Shown: positions 27,005 to 37,002 of the stretch, in pieces
How the letters are laid out: every line of letters starts with the position of its first letter
How positions within the stretch are numbered: the first letter of the stretch is position 1
DNA from: UBA3700 sp002372775
GTDB taxonomy: Bacteria; Bacillota; Clostridia; Christensenellales; UBA3700
NCBI GenBank assembly: GCA_946615965.1
Contig: CAMOIC010000001.1
Coordinates: forward strand, 62,001-126,000
Direction of reading: 5' to 3'
DNA length: 64,000 bases
The notes under the pieces: generated by a model
Told to the model about the DNA's origin: nothing
Databases searched by the model: none
Seen by the model: the letters and a program-made list of their open reading frames with translations, nothing else
Position numbers and translations under genes: made by a program

Positions 27005-27302
27005 ATTGAGTTTTTTAGTTGATAACTATTTTGAATTAGAGTATAGATAATTATCTGTTTTATCCATTATTTTCAAAACAATAGCTGCATATTTATAATA
27101 GCCAGTATTAGGCTGTAAAATTCAACGGATAGCCTATTTTGTTATGAAAAACAGTTTAAATTAAATTTATTTCAGAAATATATTTTCTTAAATTAAATAA
27201 CAAGCCAATTTATTTCTAAAAATTATTTTTATCCAAAATTCTAAATAGTATATTAAAAATTATCACATTTTATCCATTTAAAATTTCATCCAAATTTTAG
27301 AT
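27005..27302. other. A+T-rich intergenic stretch between pnp and the M16 gene
   Basis: No gene was found. The region shares ordered short words with the rny-side part of the gap at 15330-15446: CAATTTATTTCTA at 27206-27218, TTTTTATCCA at 27226-27235 and AATTTTAG at 27293-27300. In both cases they end beside a terminator. A small inverted repeat (AGCC...GGCT) lies at 27100-27114. Confidence 0.5.
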
Positions 27303-27334
27303 AAAAAATATGCTGACCATTTCTGATCAGCATA
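27303..27334 (-). terminator. Terminator of pnp
   Basis: A 10-bp stem (TATGCTGATC / GGTCAGCATA, one G-U) with a six-base loop and a six-T tail lies 26 nt past the pnp stop. Confidence 0.92.
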
Positions 27335-27359
27335 CAAATTCATATTGAATTATTGAAGA

Positions 27360-29438
27360 TTAAAGAACTTCAAGAAGCTTTAGTCCGATACCCTTTTCGT
27401 TGATATCGATAACCTTAACCTTAACGTTATCACCAAGCTTTAGAACATCTTCAACCTTTTCAACTCTTTCTTTCTTTAACTTAGAAATATGAATCATAGC
27501 ATCCTTTCCTGGAGCGATTTCAACGAATGCACCAAAGTTCATGATTCTAACAACCTTACCTGTTAATTCATCACCAACTTCTGGATCATTGCAGATAAGT
27601 TCGATTGTCTTCTTAGCCTTGTTGATCATATCCATATCTGTTGAAGATACAAATACATCACCAAAGTCGTTGATATCAACCTTAACGCCTGTTTCTTCAA
27701 TAATCTTATTGATTGTCTTACCACCTGAACCGATAACATCCTTAATCTTATCTGGGCTGATTGAGAATGAAACGATCTTTGGAGCATACTTAGATAATTC
27801 CTTTCTTGGTTCTGGAATTGTTTCTAACATCTTATTTAAGATGAATAATCTACCATCTCTAGCTTGAGCTAAAGCTTGACGTAAGATCTTTTCGTTAATA
27901 CCCTTAATCTTAATATCCATTTGGATAGCTGTGATACCATCTTTAGTACCTGTTACCTTGAAGTCCATATCGCCTAAGAAGTCTTCTAGACCTTGGATAT
28001 CTGTCATAACAGCAACCTTTGACTTATCTTCGTTAGAAATTAAGCCCATAGCAACACCAGCAACTGGCTTCTTAATAGGTACACCAGCATCCATTAATGC
28101 TAATGTTGAACCACATGTAGATGCCATTGATGTAGAACCGTTTGAAGATAAGATATCTGAAACCATTCTAATAGCATATGGGAATTCTTCTACTGATGGG
28201 ATAACTGGCTCTAAAGCTCTTTCTGCTAAAGCACCATGTCCGATTTCTCTTCTACCTGGGCTCTTTAAAGGCTTAGCTTCACCAGTTGTATATCCTGGCA
28301 TGTTATATTGATGCATATATCTCTTGCATTGATCTTCATCAAGACCTTCTAACTTTTGAACTTCAGAAATGCTTCCTAATGTACATGTTGTTAAAGCTTG
28401 AGTTTGACCTCTTGTGAATACAGCTGAACCGTGAACTCTTGGTAATATACCAGTTTCACACCAAATTGGTCTAATTTCTGTTAATGTTCTACCATCTGGT
28501 CTGATACCGTCATCAAGAATCTTCTTTCTAACCTTAGCCTTCTTCATAGCGTACATTGTTTCATAAATGTCTCTCTTTGAATCAGGATACTTTTCAGCGA
28601 AATGAGCATAAACATCATTGTCTAATTCTTCTTCAGCTACTTCTCTTTCATGTCTATCGAAGTGTGTTAACACTTCATCCATCTTAGCATCGCAATATTC
28701 CTTAACGTCAGCTTCAACGTCAGCAGCTGGATGATAAAGATTTGGAATAATCTTTTCCTTACCGATTTCTGCTTGAATACCTTCAATCCATGCTACGATC
28801 TTCTTGATTTCTTCATGACCGAATAAAATAGCTTGAACCATTTCTTCTTCTGATAATTCATTACATCCAGCTTCAACCATTAAGATAGCATCCTTTGTGC
28901 CTGAAAGGTTTAAAGCAAGCTTACTCTTAGCTCTTTGTTCTGAACCTGGGTTAATAACATATTGTCCATCAACATATCCAACAACTACTGAACCTGTAGG
29001 TCCTGCAAATGGGATATCAGAGATTGATAAAGCAACTGACGAACCGATCATTGCATAAATCTCTGGTGGAATTTCTGTATCTACAGATAAACATGTAGCT
29101 ATAACTGTAACATCATTATAGAAAAACTTAGGGAATAAAGGTCTTAAAGGTCTATCAATTAATCTTGATGTTAAAATAGCCTTATCACTAGCCTTTCCTT
29201 CTCTCTTCTTAAATCCCCCTGGAATCTTACCTACGGCATACATCTTTTCTTCAAAATCACATGATAATGGGAAGAAATCTACACCTTCTCTTTGTTCCTT
29301 GGCCATACATACGTTAACCATAACGGCTGTGTCACCACATCTAACGATACAACTTCCGTTAGCTTGACCACAATATGCACCAGTTTCAACTGATACTTCT
29401 CTTCCACCTATTGTAGTCTTAAAAATTTTCTTTTCCAT
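27360..29438 (-). CDS. pnp: Polyribonucleotide nucleotidyltransferase (PNPase)
   Basis: The 692-residue enzyme degrades RNA 3'-5' by phosphorolysis. Two RNase PH domains are separated by a helical linker. A KH domain (IGSGGKTINKIIEETG) and a C-terminal S1 domain (VVRIMNFGAFVEIAPGKDAMIHISKL) follow. The ATG at 29438, seven bases after GGAGG, is preferred over the GTG directly before it. rpsO lies upstream, the classic rpsO-pnp arrangement, with a hairpin between them. Confidence 0.97.
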   Translation of the reverse strand: MEKKIFKTTIGGREVSVETGAYCGQANGSCIVRCGDTAVMVNVCMAKEQREGVDFFPLSCDFEEKMYAVGKIPGGFKKREGKASDKAILTSRLIDRPLRPLFPKFFYNDVTVIATCLSVDTEIPPEIYAMIGSSVALSISDIPFAGPTGSVVVGYVDGQYVINPGSEQRAKSKLALNLSGTKDAILMVEAGCNELSEEEMVQAILFGHEEIKKIVAWIEGIQAEIGKEKIIPNLYHPAADVEADVKEYCDAKMDEVLTHFDRHEREVAEEELDNDVYAHFAEKYPDSKRDIYETMYAMKKAKVRKKILDDGIRPDGRTLTEIRPIWCETGILPRVHGSAVFTRGQTQALTTCTLGSISEVQKLEGLDEDQCKRYMHQYNMPGYTTGEAKPLKSPGRREIGHGALAERALEPVIPSVEEFPYAIRMVSDILSSNGSTSMASTCGSTLALMDAGVPIKKPVAGVAMGLISNEDKSKVAVMTDIQGLEDFLGDMDFKVTGTKDGITAIQMDIKIKGINEKILRQALAQARDGRLFILNKMLETIPEPRKELSKYAPKIVSFSISPDKIKDVIGSGGKTINKIIEETGVKVDINDFGDVFVSSTDMDMINKAKKTIELICNDPEVGDELTGKVVRIMNFGAFVEIAPGKDAMIHISKLKKERVEKVEDVLKLGDNVKVKVIDINEKGIGLKLLEVL

Positions 29439-29521
29439 CACTAATCCTCCAATATTAGTTAAAATCTATTAATTTCCTTTGTTTAATTGTTCAAAAATTA
29501 AATAACAAAAACTAAAAGATA

Positions 29522-29550
29522 AGGGTTGTAAGATTGCCCTACAACCCTTA
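29522..29550 (-). terminator. Hairpin between rpsO and pnp
   Basis: A perfect 10-bp stem (AAGGGTTGTA / TACAACCCTT) closes a nine-base loop 9 nt past the rpsO stop. The tail is T-rich but interrupted (ATCTTTTAGTTTTTG). It may terminate partially or be a processing site. Confidence 0.7.
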
Positions 29551-29558
29551 TTTTGTCA

Positions 29559-29828
29559 TTAGTTTGAGCTTCTTAAATCTAGCTTTTCAACGATAGCACG
29601 ATATCTGTTGATATCTGTTTCCTTTAAGTACTTTAATAAGCTTCTTCTTGAACCTACCATTGTTTGTAAGCCCTTTCTTGAGTGAGAATCTTGCTTATTA
29701 GCCTTTAAGTGCTCTGTTAAATGTTGGATTCTAGCTGTTAGTAAAGCGATTTGTACTTCAGCTGAACCTGTGTCCTTTTCGTTTTTGCCATACTTAGCAA
29801 TAATTTCTTGCTTTGTTAATTCTTCCAT
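29559..29828 (-). CDS. rpsO: 30S ribosomal protein S15
   Basis: This is an 89-residue S15 with the standard core KDTGSAEVQIALLTARI, LTEHLK, and HSRKGLQTMVGSRRSLLKYL. The open frame reaches further upstream, but the ATG at 29828 is chosen. It follows AAGGAGG by seven bases and gives the usual length. S15 binds 16S rRNA early in 30S assembly and in many bacteria represses its own message. Confidence 0.97.
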   Translation of the reverse strand: MEELTKQEIIAKYGKNEKDTGSAEVQIALLTARIQHLTEHLKANKQDSHSRKGLQTMVGSRRSLLKYLKETDINRYRAIVEKLDLRSSN

Positions 29829-29917
29829 TTTTTTGCCTCCTTCTTTGGAAAAATAATTCGCCATGCACTACGTAAAAAATCGGAGTAATTTTTAAACCTA
29901 GCACAGGTACTGCTAGT

Positions 29918-29947
29918 ATCTTATCATAACCATTTTTGAAATCGCAA
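29918..29947 (-). promoter_or_regulatory. Promoter of rpsO
   Basis: TTGCGA (29942-29947), an 18-bp spacer ending in an extended TG, and TAAGAT (29918-29923) lie between hemZ and rpsO. A 6-bp inverted repeat (ctagca / tgctag, 29898-29916) overlaps the expected start. Confidence 0.4.
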
Positions 29948-29959
29948 CTAAAATATATA

Positions 29960-31390
29960 TTAATTAAAGAAATTATACTTACTATCTAATATCTCTTGTT
30001 CTCTTTGCAAGAACACTTCAAGACCTTTTGCTTCTGGAAGTCTAGAGATTTGATCTTTTTCTATATCCAATTTCTTTGAAATTGCACCAGCACCATTGGC
30101 AATAATTGATGTAGTTTCTTCCATAATGTCAATGTTATAAATGCAAGCTTTGCCCTTTTTGCAGTATCCAACATTTTCCAAGTTGCCGCTCATATGCTTT
30201 TGTTTGTACATATAATAAGGCTCATAACCAGCATTCATAATAGCATTCATTGCATAATCTACCATCTTTGATGGTATATTTTCTGAAGCATTATCATAAT
30301 TAGTTTCATGAAGCTTAGATCCTCTCTTAAGTGCTAATGTATGAACTGTAATATTTTCTGGATCTAATTCTATTGCCTTATCTACTGAATTCTTAAAATC
30401 TTCAAATGTTTCGCCAGGAAGCATCGCAATTAAATCCATATTTATATCAAAATCATATTCTCTTGCCATCTTATACACAGCATAGATATCATCTACTGAA
30501 TGTTTTCTGCCAATTAAGTCTAAAGTTGCCTGATTAAAGCTTTGTGGATTAATAGAAATACGTGTAACACCATTTCTAGCCATAATATCTAACTTTTCTT
30601 TAGTTATAGTATCTGGTCTTCCAGCCTCAACAGTATATTCTGATACATTAAAATTTGCAGCTGAGACGATTTTTTCAAAATTCTCATCATCAATTGAAGT
30701 TGGAGTTCCACCACCAATATAAACAGATTTAACAACAAAACCTTTTTCTTTAATGATACGTTTTGTCATATCTAACTCTTTTAATACCATATCAGTATAT
30801 GGACAAATCAGTTTTTTAACACATCTAAGCTCTGCAGATATAAAAGAACAATAAGAACATCTAGTAACACAAATTGGAATGTTAACAAAAACATCAACAT
30901 ACTTTGCATCCTTAACATAAATACCTTCTTGATTCTTGCAGATCATTGAAATCAACTTTGTCTTTTCTTTAGATACTCTCAATCTATTTTCAAAGTAGTC
31001 ATCTGCATCAATACCACTTGCCTCAACATCATGATAAAGCTTTGTTGGACGAATTCCTGTTAAAGATCCATAAGGTAATTTTACTCCTGTAATCTTAGAC
31101 AACACATCATACAAGAAAACCTTGCTATATCTCTTTTTTAGAGATTTAATGGCTAATGGGGAATTATACTCTTCTAAATTAAACTGATTTTCATAATGCT
31201 CAAGACAATTTATTTCTAATTCAATTTTTGTTGTGTAGTTGTTATTTCCGTTATCTATAAGGTCTAATCTGATGAAATTCTTAGATTCATCGTCAAGTTC
31301 AACATATGGATGGAAAGCTCTAATAATGTCCTTATAGTCATTATCAAAACCTTCTTCATTTGTTTCAAATCTAAGTCTAATTTCACTCAT
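29960..31390 (-). CDS. hemZ: Coproporphyrinogen III oxidase-like radical SAM protein HemZ
   Basis: The 476-residue radical-SAM protein has an N-terminal extension of about 165 residues followed by the C174-x3-C178-x2-C181 cluster motif. The YIGGGTPTSI and GRPDTITKEKL segments are typical of the HemN/HemZ group. The length and long N-terminal part fit HemZ of Clostridia, and the gene sits in the usual MBL-hemZ order. Whether it truly makes protoporphyrinogen is unknown, since many clostridia that carry it lack a full heme pathway. Confidence 0.88.
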   Translation of the reverse strand: MSEIRLRFETNEEGFDNDYKDIIRAFHPYVELDDESKNFIRLDLIDNGNNNYTTKIELEINCLEHYENQFNLEEYNSPLAIKSLKKRYSKVFLYDVLSKITGVKLPYGSLTGIRPTKLYHDVEASGIDADDYFENRLRVSKEKTKLISMICKNQEGIYVKDAKYVDVFVNIPICVTRCSYCSFISAELRCVKKLICPYTDMVLKELDMTKRIIKEKGFVVKSVYIGGGTPTSIDDENFEKIVSAANFNVSEYTVEAGRPDTITKEKLDIMARNGVTRISINPQSFNQATLDLIGRKHSVDDIYAVYKMAREYDFDINMDLIAMLPGETFEDFKNSVDKAIELDPENITVHTLALKRGSKLHETNYDNASENIPSKMVDYAMNAIMNAGYEPYYMYKQKHMSGNLENVGYCKKGKACIYNIDIMEETTSIIANGAGAISKKLDIEKDQISRLPEAKGLEVFLQREQEILDSKYNFFN

Positions 31391-31391
31391 T

Positions 31392-32030
31392 TTAAAAATC
31401 TTCCTCTATATCTTCCGTATCTACAAGAATTGGATTATGAACTCTTTCGAAGTAGGAATTTGTAATCTCTCCATGTCCAGGGAAAATCATATATTCTCCT
31501 TCTAAATTGAAAATCTTCTTTATGGACAATTTAAGCTTTTGAAAATCACCGTCTTCAAAGTCTGTTCTGCCATATGATGCTCTAAAGATTGTATCGCCTG
31601 AAAAAATATTCTCATCTATAACAAAACATACCCCACCCTCTGTATGCCCAGGAGTTTGTATTACTTTTACTTTTAGACCCATTATATCCAAAGTCTCATC
31701 TTTCTCTATTACGTAATCTACATCAAAATGTTTTATATCATAGCCGTACATTCTTGCCATATAACCAGGAGCATCTATTTTCCATATATCATTTTTATGC
31801 ATATAAACCTTAGCTCCCATATCTTGAAGCTGTTTTACACTGCCAATATGATCAAAATGTCCATGAGTTAATAGTACAGCAACGCATCTTAGTCCATTCT
31901 TGGCTAAATAGTCCAAAATTGCGCCGGTTTGCTCAAATGTATCAATCAGAATACATTCCTTCGTCAAATCATTAATTACAAAATATGAATTTGTGGCAAA
32001 TGCGCCACCTGTTAAACAATCAATTCTCAT
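31392..32030 (-). CDS. MBL-fold hydrolase, glyoxalase II-like
   Basis: The 212-residue metallo-beta-lactamase-fold protein has a complete metal site. THGHFDHIG is the H-x-H-x-D-H motif, and later HTEGG, SGDT and GHGE supply the remaining ligands. It resembles GloB-type hydrolases that cleave thioesters, but the substrate in Clostridia is unknown. The start overlaps the end of dtd by 11 bases. The order relA-dtd-MBL-hemZ is a conserved clostridial cluster. Confidence 0.88.
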   Translation of the reverse strand: MRIDCLTGGAFATNSYFVINDLTKECILIDTFEQTGAILDYLAKNGLRCVAVLLTHGHFDHIGSVKQLQDMGAKVYMHKNDIWKIDAPGYMARMYGYDIKHFDVDYVIEKDETLDIMGLKVKVIQTPGHTEGGVCFVIDENIFSGDTIFRASYGRTDFEDGDFQKLKLSIKKIFNLEGEYMIFPGHGEITNSYFERVHNPILVDTEDIEEDF

Positions 32031-32472
32031 TGTTTTTCTCTACTATAATCATTACCGGACCATCTGAAGACATTTCTATATGCATATGTTCTCCAAATAC
32101 ACCTGTGGCAATATCTGTGCCCATTTTCTCTCTAAATACGCTTAAAGCATACTCATATAAAGGAAGAGCTACTTCTTTATGAGCTGCTTTAGAAAAGTCT
32201 GGGCGACGGTTTGTTGCTGTATTTGCATAAAGAGTAAAATTCGAAACAACCATAATTTGACCATCAATATCTTTTAGAGTCTTATTGGTTTTTCCATTCT
32301 CATCTCTAAACAATCTCATACCGCATACACGATCAACAACATAATCTACAATTTTCTTATCATCATTATGAGTAAATCCAAGTAGAACTAAAAATCCAGC
32401 TCCACATTGCGAAATCAATTTATCTTCAACTGTTAATTTTGCGTAGTTTATTCTTTGAATTACTGCTTTCAT
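32020..32472 (-). CDS. dtd: D-aminoacyl-tRNA deacylase
   Basis: This 150-residue DTD enzyme frees D-amino acids (and glycine mischarged on tRNA-Ala) from tRNA. Motifs are SNFTLYANTATNRRPDF near the middle and SSDGPVMIIVE near the end; the latter is the counterpart of the NxGP(V/F)T motif, with Asp-Gly-Pro here. It follows relA by three bases, and the ribosome site is weak (GGTAAG). The family call is secure. Confidence 0.93.
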   Translation of the reverse strand: MKAVIQRINYAKLTVEDKLISQCGAGFLVLLGFTHNDDKKIVDYVVDRVCGMRLFRDENGKTNKTLKDIDGQIMVVSNFTLYANTATNRRPDFSKAAHKEVALPLYEYALSVFREKMGTDIATGVFGEHMHIEMSSDGPVMIIVEKNNEN

Positions 32473-32475
32473 ATA

Positions 32476-34650
32476 TTACTTACCATTCGCTCTCTTAACT
32501 TCACGAACGCCTTTAATCTGTTCAAGTTTTTGCATTAAACTCTTAATTTCGCCAGTAGAAGAAACTTCAACAGAAAGTTTAGCAATAGCAGTAGTATTAT
32601 CTATCTTCTTAGCATCCAATGTAACCATTGGTACTTTCATATTTGCAATAAGCATAGCAATATCCGCAACAAATCCAGCTCTTTCATCAGCAACAATTTC
32701 AACAAATACTTCGTATTTGCCAGTTACTACCTCTGGCCATTCTGCAGATACAATTCTCTCTGGTTCTAAAGAAGCTACGTTTGGACAATTCTTTCTATGA
32801 ATAATAACACCTCTAGTTCTTGAGATATATCCAACAATCTCATCGCCTGGAAGCGCTGTACAACATTGAGAGAACTTAACTTTCATTCCACCCATTCCAT
32901 TGATTAAGATACCGCTATCTCCATTAGAAGATTTAGCTGGAATCTTTGCCATAACTTGCTCAATAGAAACATTTCCTTTATTAACTTCTTCGTTTTTAAT
33001 TTCTATTAACTTATTAGCAAGAGAATATGCAGATAACTCGCCACATCCGATTGATGCACAAATATCATCAATTGAAGCAGCCTTATAGTTGTTCTTAATA
33101 TAATCATTCCATGCAGGAATCTTAACAAGTTCGTTAAAGTCATATCCTTTTTGTCTAACAACTTTTTCGAATGTATCTCTACCAATCTTAACATTCTCTT
33201 CGCGATTAACTTTCTTGAAGAATGCTTTAATCTTAGATTTCGCAGCAGGAGTAATTGCAATATTCAACCAATCTCTAGATGGACCTTTTGATGTATTTGA
33301 AGTTATGACTTCAACAACATCACCATTTCCAAGTTTTGTAGAAATTGGAACCATTTTATTATTAATCTTTATACCAACGCAATGATGTCCAACTTGAGTA
33401 TGAACAAGATATGCAAAGTCGATACCTGTAGATCCGTTAGGAAGATTAAATACGTCGCCTCTTGGAGTAAATACGAAAACTTGATCTGAATATAAGTCAA
33501 TTTTAACATTGTCCAAATATTCTTTAGAGTTCATGCCTTCATTTTGAAGCTCCATAACGCCTCTAATCCAAGCTAGTTTTTGATCATCGATTGATTGCGT
33601 TGAATTAGTATTTCCTTGCTTATATTTCCAGTGCGCAGCAATACCGTATTCGGCGATTTGATGCATTTCATGTGTTCTAATTTGAATTTCAAATGGAGAA
33701 CCATATGGAGGCGCAATAACAGTAGTATGTAATGATTGATACATATTTGCCTTAGGAACCGAAATATAATCCTTAAAACGTCCAGGAAGTGGTTTCCACT
33801 TGTTATGGATAGCACCTAAAACTGCATAACAATCCTTTACTGAATCCACAATAATACGAAGCGCAATTAAATCGTAAATCTCTTCAAAAGATTTACCTTT
33901 CTTTAATTTTCTATAGATACTATAGAAATGCTTTGGACGACCATTTACATCGCCAGCAATTCCTATCTCTTTCAAGAGAGCTTTAATTTCTACAGTAATA
34001 CTATCTACGAATTTTTGTCTCTCACTCTTAGATTGAGCTACCTTTTCTGCAATATAGAAATAATCTTCTGGATATAAATATCTTAGACATAAATCTTCTA
34101 GTTCACCCTTAATCGGAGCGATACCTAATCTAGAAGCGATTGGCGCATAAATCTCAAGTGTTTCTTGAGCAATTCTCTTTTGAGAATCGGCATCCTTGAA
34201 CGCCAAAGTTCTCATATTATTTAATCTATCTGCCAGTTTAATGATAATAACTCTTATATCATTAGACATTGCCAAGAACATTCTTCTTAAATTCTCAGCT
34301 TGAGCTTCTTCTCTTGATTTAAAGTTGAATTTTGAAAGTTTTGTAACACCTTGAACAAGTAAGAATACTTCGTTACCAAATTCCTCAACAACATTATCTG
34401 CAGTTACTTCTGTATCTTCGATAACATCATGCAATAAAGCAGCAATAACAGTATCTGCGTCCATTCCTAAATCTACTAGAATTTCAGCAACTGAAAGTGG
34501 ATGAATAATATAATCTTCACCAGATTGACGCTTTTGTCCTCTATGCGCAGACTTAGCAAAGAAGTAAGCCTTTTCAATCTTACTTGCATTGTTTTCTATA
34601 TAAGCATCTCTTACTTTCAATAAGAAAGAACTTTCAACGTCTTGATCCAA
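32476..34650 (-). CDS. relA: Bifunctional (p)ppGpp synthetase/hydrolase
   Basis: The 724-residue Rel protein controls the stringent response. The hydrolase HD domain has AALLHDVIEDT (HD at 74-75), the synthetase domain has YQSLHTTVIAP, and TGS and C-terminal ACT domains follow. Both catalytic sites look intact, so it should make and degrade (p)ppGpp. The start codon is TTG, six bases after GGAG that lies inside the end of recJ. No better in-frame ATG exists nearby. Confidence 0.96.
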   Translation of the reverse strand: MDQDVESSFLLKVRDAYIENNASKIEKAYFFAKSAHRGQKRQSGEDYIIHPLSVAEILVDLGMDADTVIAALLHDVIEDTEVTADNVVEEFGNEVFLLVQGVTKLSKFNFKSREEAQAENLRRMFLAMSNDIRVIIIKLADRLNNMRTLAFKDADSQKRIAQETLEIYAPIASRLGIAPIKGELEDLCLRYLYPEDYFYIAEKVAQSKSERQKFVDSITVEIKALLKEIGIAGDVNGRPKHFYSIYRKLKKGKSFEEIYDLIALRIIVDSVKDCYAVLGAIHNKWKPLPGRFKDYISVPKANMYQSLHTTVIAPPYGSPFEIQIRTHEMHQIAEYGIAAHWKYKQGNTNSTQSIDDQKLAWIRGVMELQNEGMNSKEYLDNVKIDLYSDQVFVFTPRGDVFNLPNGSTGIDFAYLVHTQVGHHCVGIKINNKMVPISTKLGNGDVVEVITSNTSKGPSRDWLNIAITPAAKSKIKAFFKKVNREENVKIGRDTFEKVVRQKGYDFNELVKIPAWNDYIKNNYKAASIDDICASIGCGELSAYSLANKLIEIKNEEVNKGNVSIEQVMAKIPAKSSNGDSGILINGMGGMKVKFSQCCTALPGDEIVGYISRTRGVIIHRKNCPNVASLEPERIVSAEWPEVVTGKYEVFVEIVADERAGFVADIAMLIANMKVPMVTLDAKKIDNTTAIAKLSVEVSSTGEIKSLMQKLEQIKGVREVKRANGK

Positions 34651-34651
34651 C

Positions 34652-36955
34652 TTAAGCTCCTACTATGTTTTTATATAAGTTGCTGTTTTGAATTGGGTTT
34701 TTCTTAGATTTATCTATTTTAAATAGATTGTCCTTGTAAACAACTATTCCTAAATCCATGAAAATACTTAACGCAACTACAAAATAATTATAGTTTACAT
34801 TCAACTTTTTTTCAATATCCACATACAAACTATAAACGTCTGCAAACGCCCCATATTGCATAGATTTACCCATCTCCATGAAGATTTGACCAAGCGTTTT
34901 ATAATCAGGCAAATACTCTTTTAAAACCTTGTAAGCATTTTCTGAATTTACATAATAAACATTGCAATCTTTGTTTAGTTTTAAAATATCTATAAAGCCT
35001 AAAGATAAAGGCCTATCTAAAAATACTAAATTCTTATATTTATCTAAGTTTGCTTCTTCGTTTAAATTGAAATATACCGCATTATTTGGAGCAGCAAAAT
35101 CCATATAAAAAGCGTTATAAATAATCTCTTTATTACACTTTTTCTTAAACTCTTGAATTGTCTTGTTTGAATAAGCAATAAAAGCTGTCGAATAATCGTT
35201 ATCTTTTATTAAAGATAATGCTTCGTCCAAAGCTATTTGCTTTGGCTTAAATATACTCTTATCTTCGTACTTTATTGTTGATAAGAAATTATCTAAATAA
35301 CCATCTACAAAATCTATAAAATGAACATGCTTTATAATAGCTTGTGCAGATTCCATATTATTGTAGATATTGTATGCCAAATTAAAAGTAATTAACTTAT
35401 TAAGCGAATTATTTAAAAGTGGCAATTTATCTGCCATATTAAAACCTATCATTTGGAATGTTCTGTTCTTAAAGATAATATGAGGAGAACCAGGTTTCAT
35501 TCTAGTAAATTTCAAATTTTGAATTTCACTACCAAATACAGGCTTCTTATTTCCTTCACCATATGGTTGTAGAAGTTCTAATTCTTTTACAACTTTTAAC
35601 AAATTAGATATTTCATGGAAATCAAAATATTCATTAATATCTTTCAAAAAGACTTCATTTGGATAAGTTTTCTTGCAATAACTATTAATAATATCTTTAA
35701 ATTCTTCTAGATCAGATTTATTCAAAGTTAAACCACAAGCTTGAGGGTGACCGCCAAATCGCTCCAATATATCCTTTGCTTGAGAAACACACTCAAATAT
35801 ATTAACTCCAGGCAAAGAACGTCCTGAGCCCTTTATTTTGTCCCCATTTTGAGTAAATAATATTACTGGGTGATTATATTCTTGAACAACAGACGCCGCA
35901 ACAATACCTAAAACGCCTTCATCCCAATCCTTACCAGATAATACAATTATTGGATATTTATCAAAATCATAACCAGATAAACTATCTTTAACATCCTCGG
36001 CCAATTTCTTAGTCATCATTTGACGCTTTATGTTTACCTCGTTTATTTCCTCTATTAGCGTAGATAATACAAAATCATCCTTATCTACAAACAAGTCTAT
36101 AAGCTTATTAGTATTTTCAAGTCTTCCTACTGCATTAATTCTAGGAGCTAATTTAAAAGCAATTTCAGTAGATGTAATCTTCTCATTAGTAAATGACTTA
36201 ATTAACAAATCTAAGCCCTTTCTTGAACGTTTGTTAATATACTCTAATCCCTTTTTAACAATTACTCTATTATCTCCAACAAGAGGAACGACATCCGCTA
36301 CTGTTGCAATTGCTGCTATATCATAATATTTAAGACTTTCTTCAAGCGAAGTTAATCCTTCAATAAGTCTTAATACGACTCCAGCGCCGCATAAATTCTC
36401 AAATTGGCCATCTTTAGATAAGTGAGGATTAAATATTGGACAATCAGGTAAAGTCTCAGGAATTGAATGGTGATCTGTTACTACAATATCAAAGCCAAGG
36501 GCTTCGTATACGTAATTAACCTCTTCCACGCTTGATATTCCGCAATCTACTGTAATTATCAAGTCTGGATTAAATTCTTCTGTAATCTCTTCTAAAGCCT
36601 CTATATTTAAGCCATAGCCATCTTGTCTTCTATCTGGAATAAAATAATCTACATCAACACCTTTTGATGTTAAGAACTCATAAAGCATTGCTGTTGAGCA
36701 TACGCCATCGCAGTCGTAATCGCCATAGATAACCACCTTCTCTTTATTATCTATTGCTTGTTGAACCCTATCTTTAACTGCTAAATATCCTGGATAATCA
36801 TTAACGTTTGTAAGCGAGTCTAAAGAAGGATGTAAGAAATCCTTACATTCTTCCACTGTTTTAAGACCACTGTTAATTAAGCATTTAGCAGTGATTCTTT
36901 CGATATTAAGTTCATTCATGAACTTTTCAATTAAACTCTCATCAAACTCTGGCAT
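34652..36955 (-). CDS. recJ: Single-stranded-DNA-specific exonuclease RecJ
   Basis: This is a 767-residue RecJ. The DHH catalytic motifs are DYDCDG at residues 79-84 and TDHHS at 160-164, followed by DHHA1 and OB-like regions. It is longer than Escherichia coli RecJ because of a C-terminal extension of about 200 residues, common in Firmicutes. It degrades single-stranded DNA 5'-3' in repair. The ATG has no Shine-Dalgarno and lies 10 nt beyond the secF terminator stem. Confidence 0.95.
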   Translation of the reverse strand: MPEFDESLIEKFMNELNIERITAKCLINSGLKTVEECKDFLHPSLDSLTNVNDYPGYLAVKDRVQQAIDNKEKVVIYGDYDCDGVCSTAMLYEFLTSKGVDVDYFIPDRRQDGYGLNIEALEEITEEFNPDLIITVDCGISSVEEVNYVYEALGFDIVVTDHHSIPETLPDCPIFNPHLSKDGQFENLCGAGVVLRLIEGLTSLEESLKYYDIAAIATVADVVPLVGDNRVIVKKGLEYINKRSRKGLDLLIKSFTNEKITSTEIAFKLAPRINAVGRLENTNKLIDLFVDKDDFVLSTLIEEINEVNIKRQMMTKKLAEDVKDSLSGYDFDKYPIIVLSGKDWDEGVLGIVAASVVQEYNHPVILFTQNGDKIKGSGRSLPGVNIFECVSQAKDILERFGGHPQACGLTLNKSDLEEFKDIINSYCKKTYPNEVFLKDINEYFDFHEISNLLKVVKELELLQPYGEGNKKPVFGSEIQNLKFTRMKPGSPHIIFKNRTFQMIGFNMADKLPLLNNSLNKLITFNLAYNIYNNMESAQAIIKHVHFIDFVDGYLDNFLSTIKYEDKSIFKPKQIALDEALSLIKDNDYSTAFIAYSNKTIQEFKKKCNKEIIYNAFYMDFAAPNNAVYFNLNEEANLDKYKNLVFLDRPLSLGFIDILKLNKDCNVYYVNSENAYKVLKEYLPDYKTLGQIFMEMGKSMQYGAFADVYSLYVDIEKKLNVNYNYFVVALSIFMDLGIVVYKDNLFKIDKSKKNPIQNSNLYKNIVGA

Positions 36956-36960
36956 ATATT

Positions 36961-36988
36961 AATAAGGGCTGCATTTCTTTTGCAGCCC
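36961..36988 (-). terminator. Terminator of secDF
   Basis: A perfect 8-bp stem (GGGCTGCA / TGCAGCCC) has a seven-base loop, followed by TTATTAAT. It lies 15 nt after the secF stop. The U-run is poor and the recJ start follows at once, so read-through is likely. Confidence 0.7.
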
Positions 36989-37002
36989 CTGATTGGTTTT
37001 TA

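Noticed and set aside
27931..28311. Plus-strand open frame of 126 codons inside pnp
   Set aside because: It lies opposite a fully conserved PNPase sequence and has no start signal.
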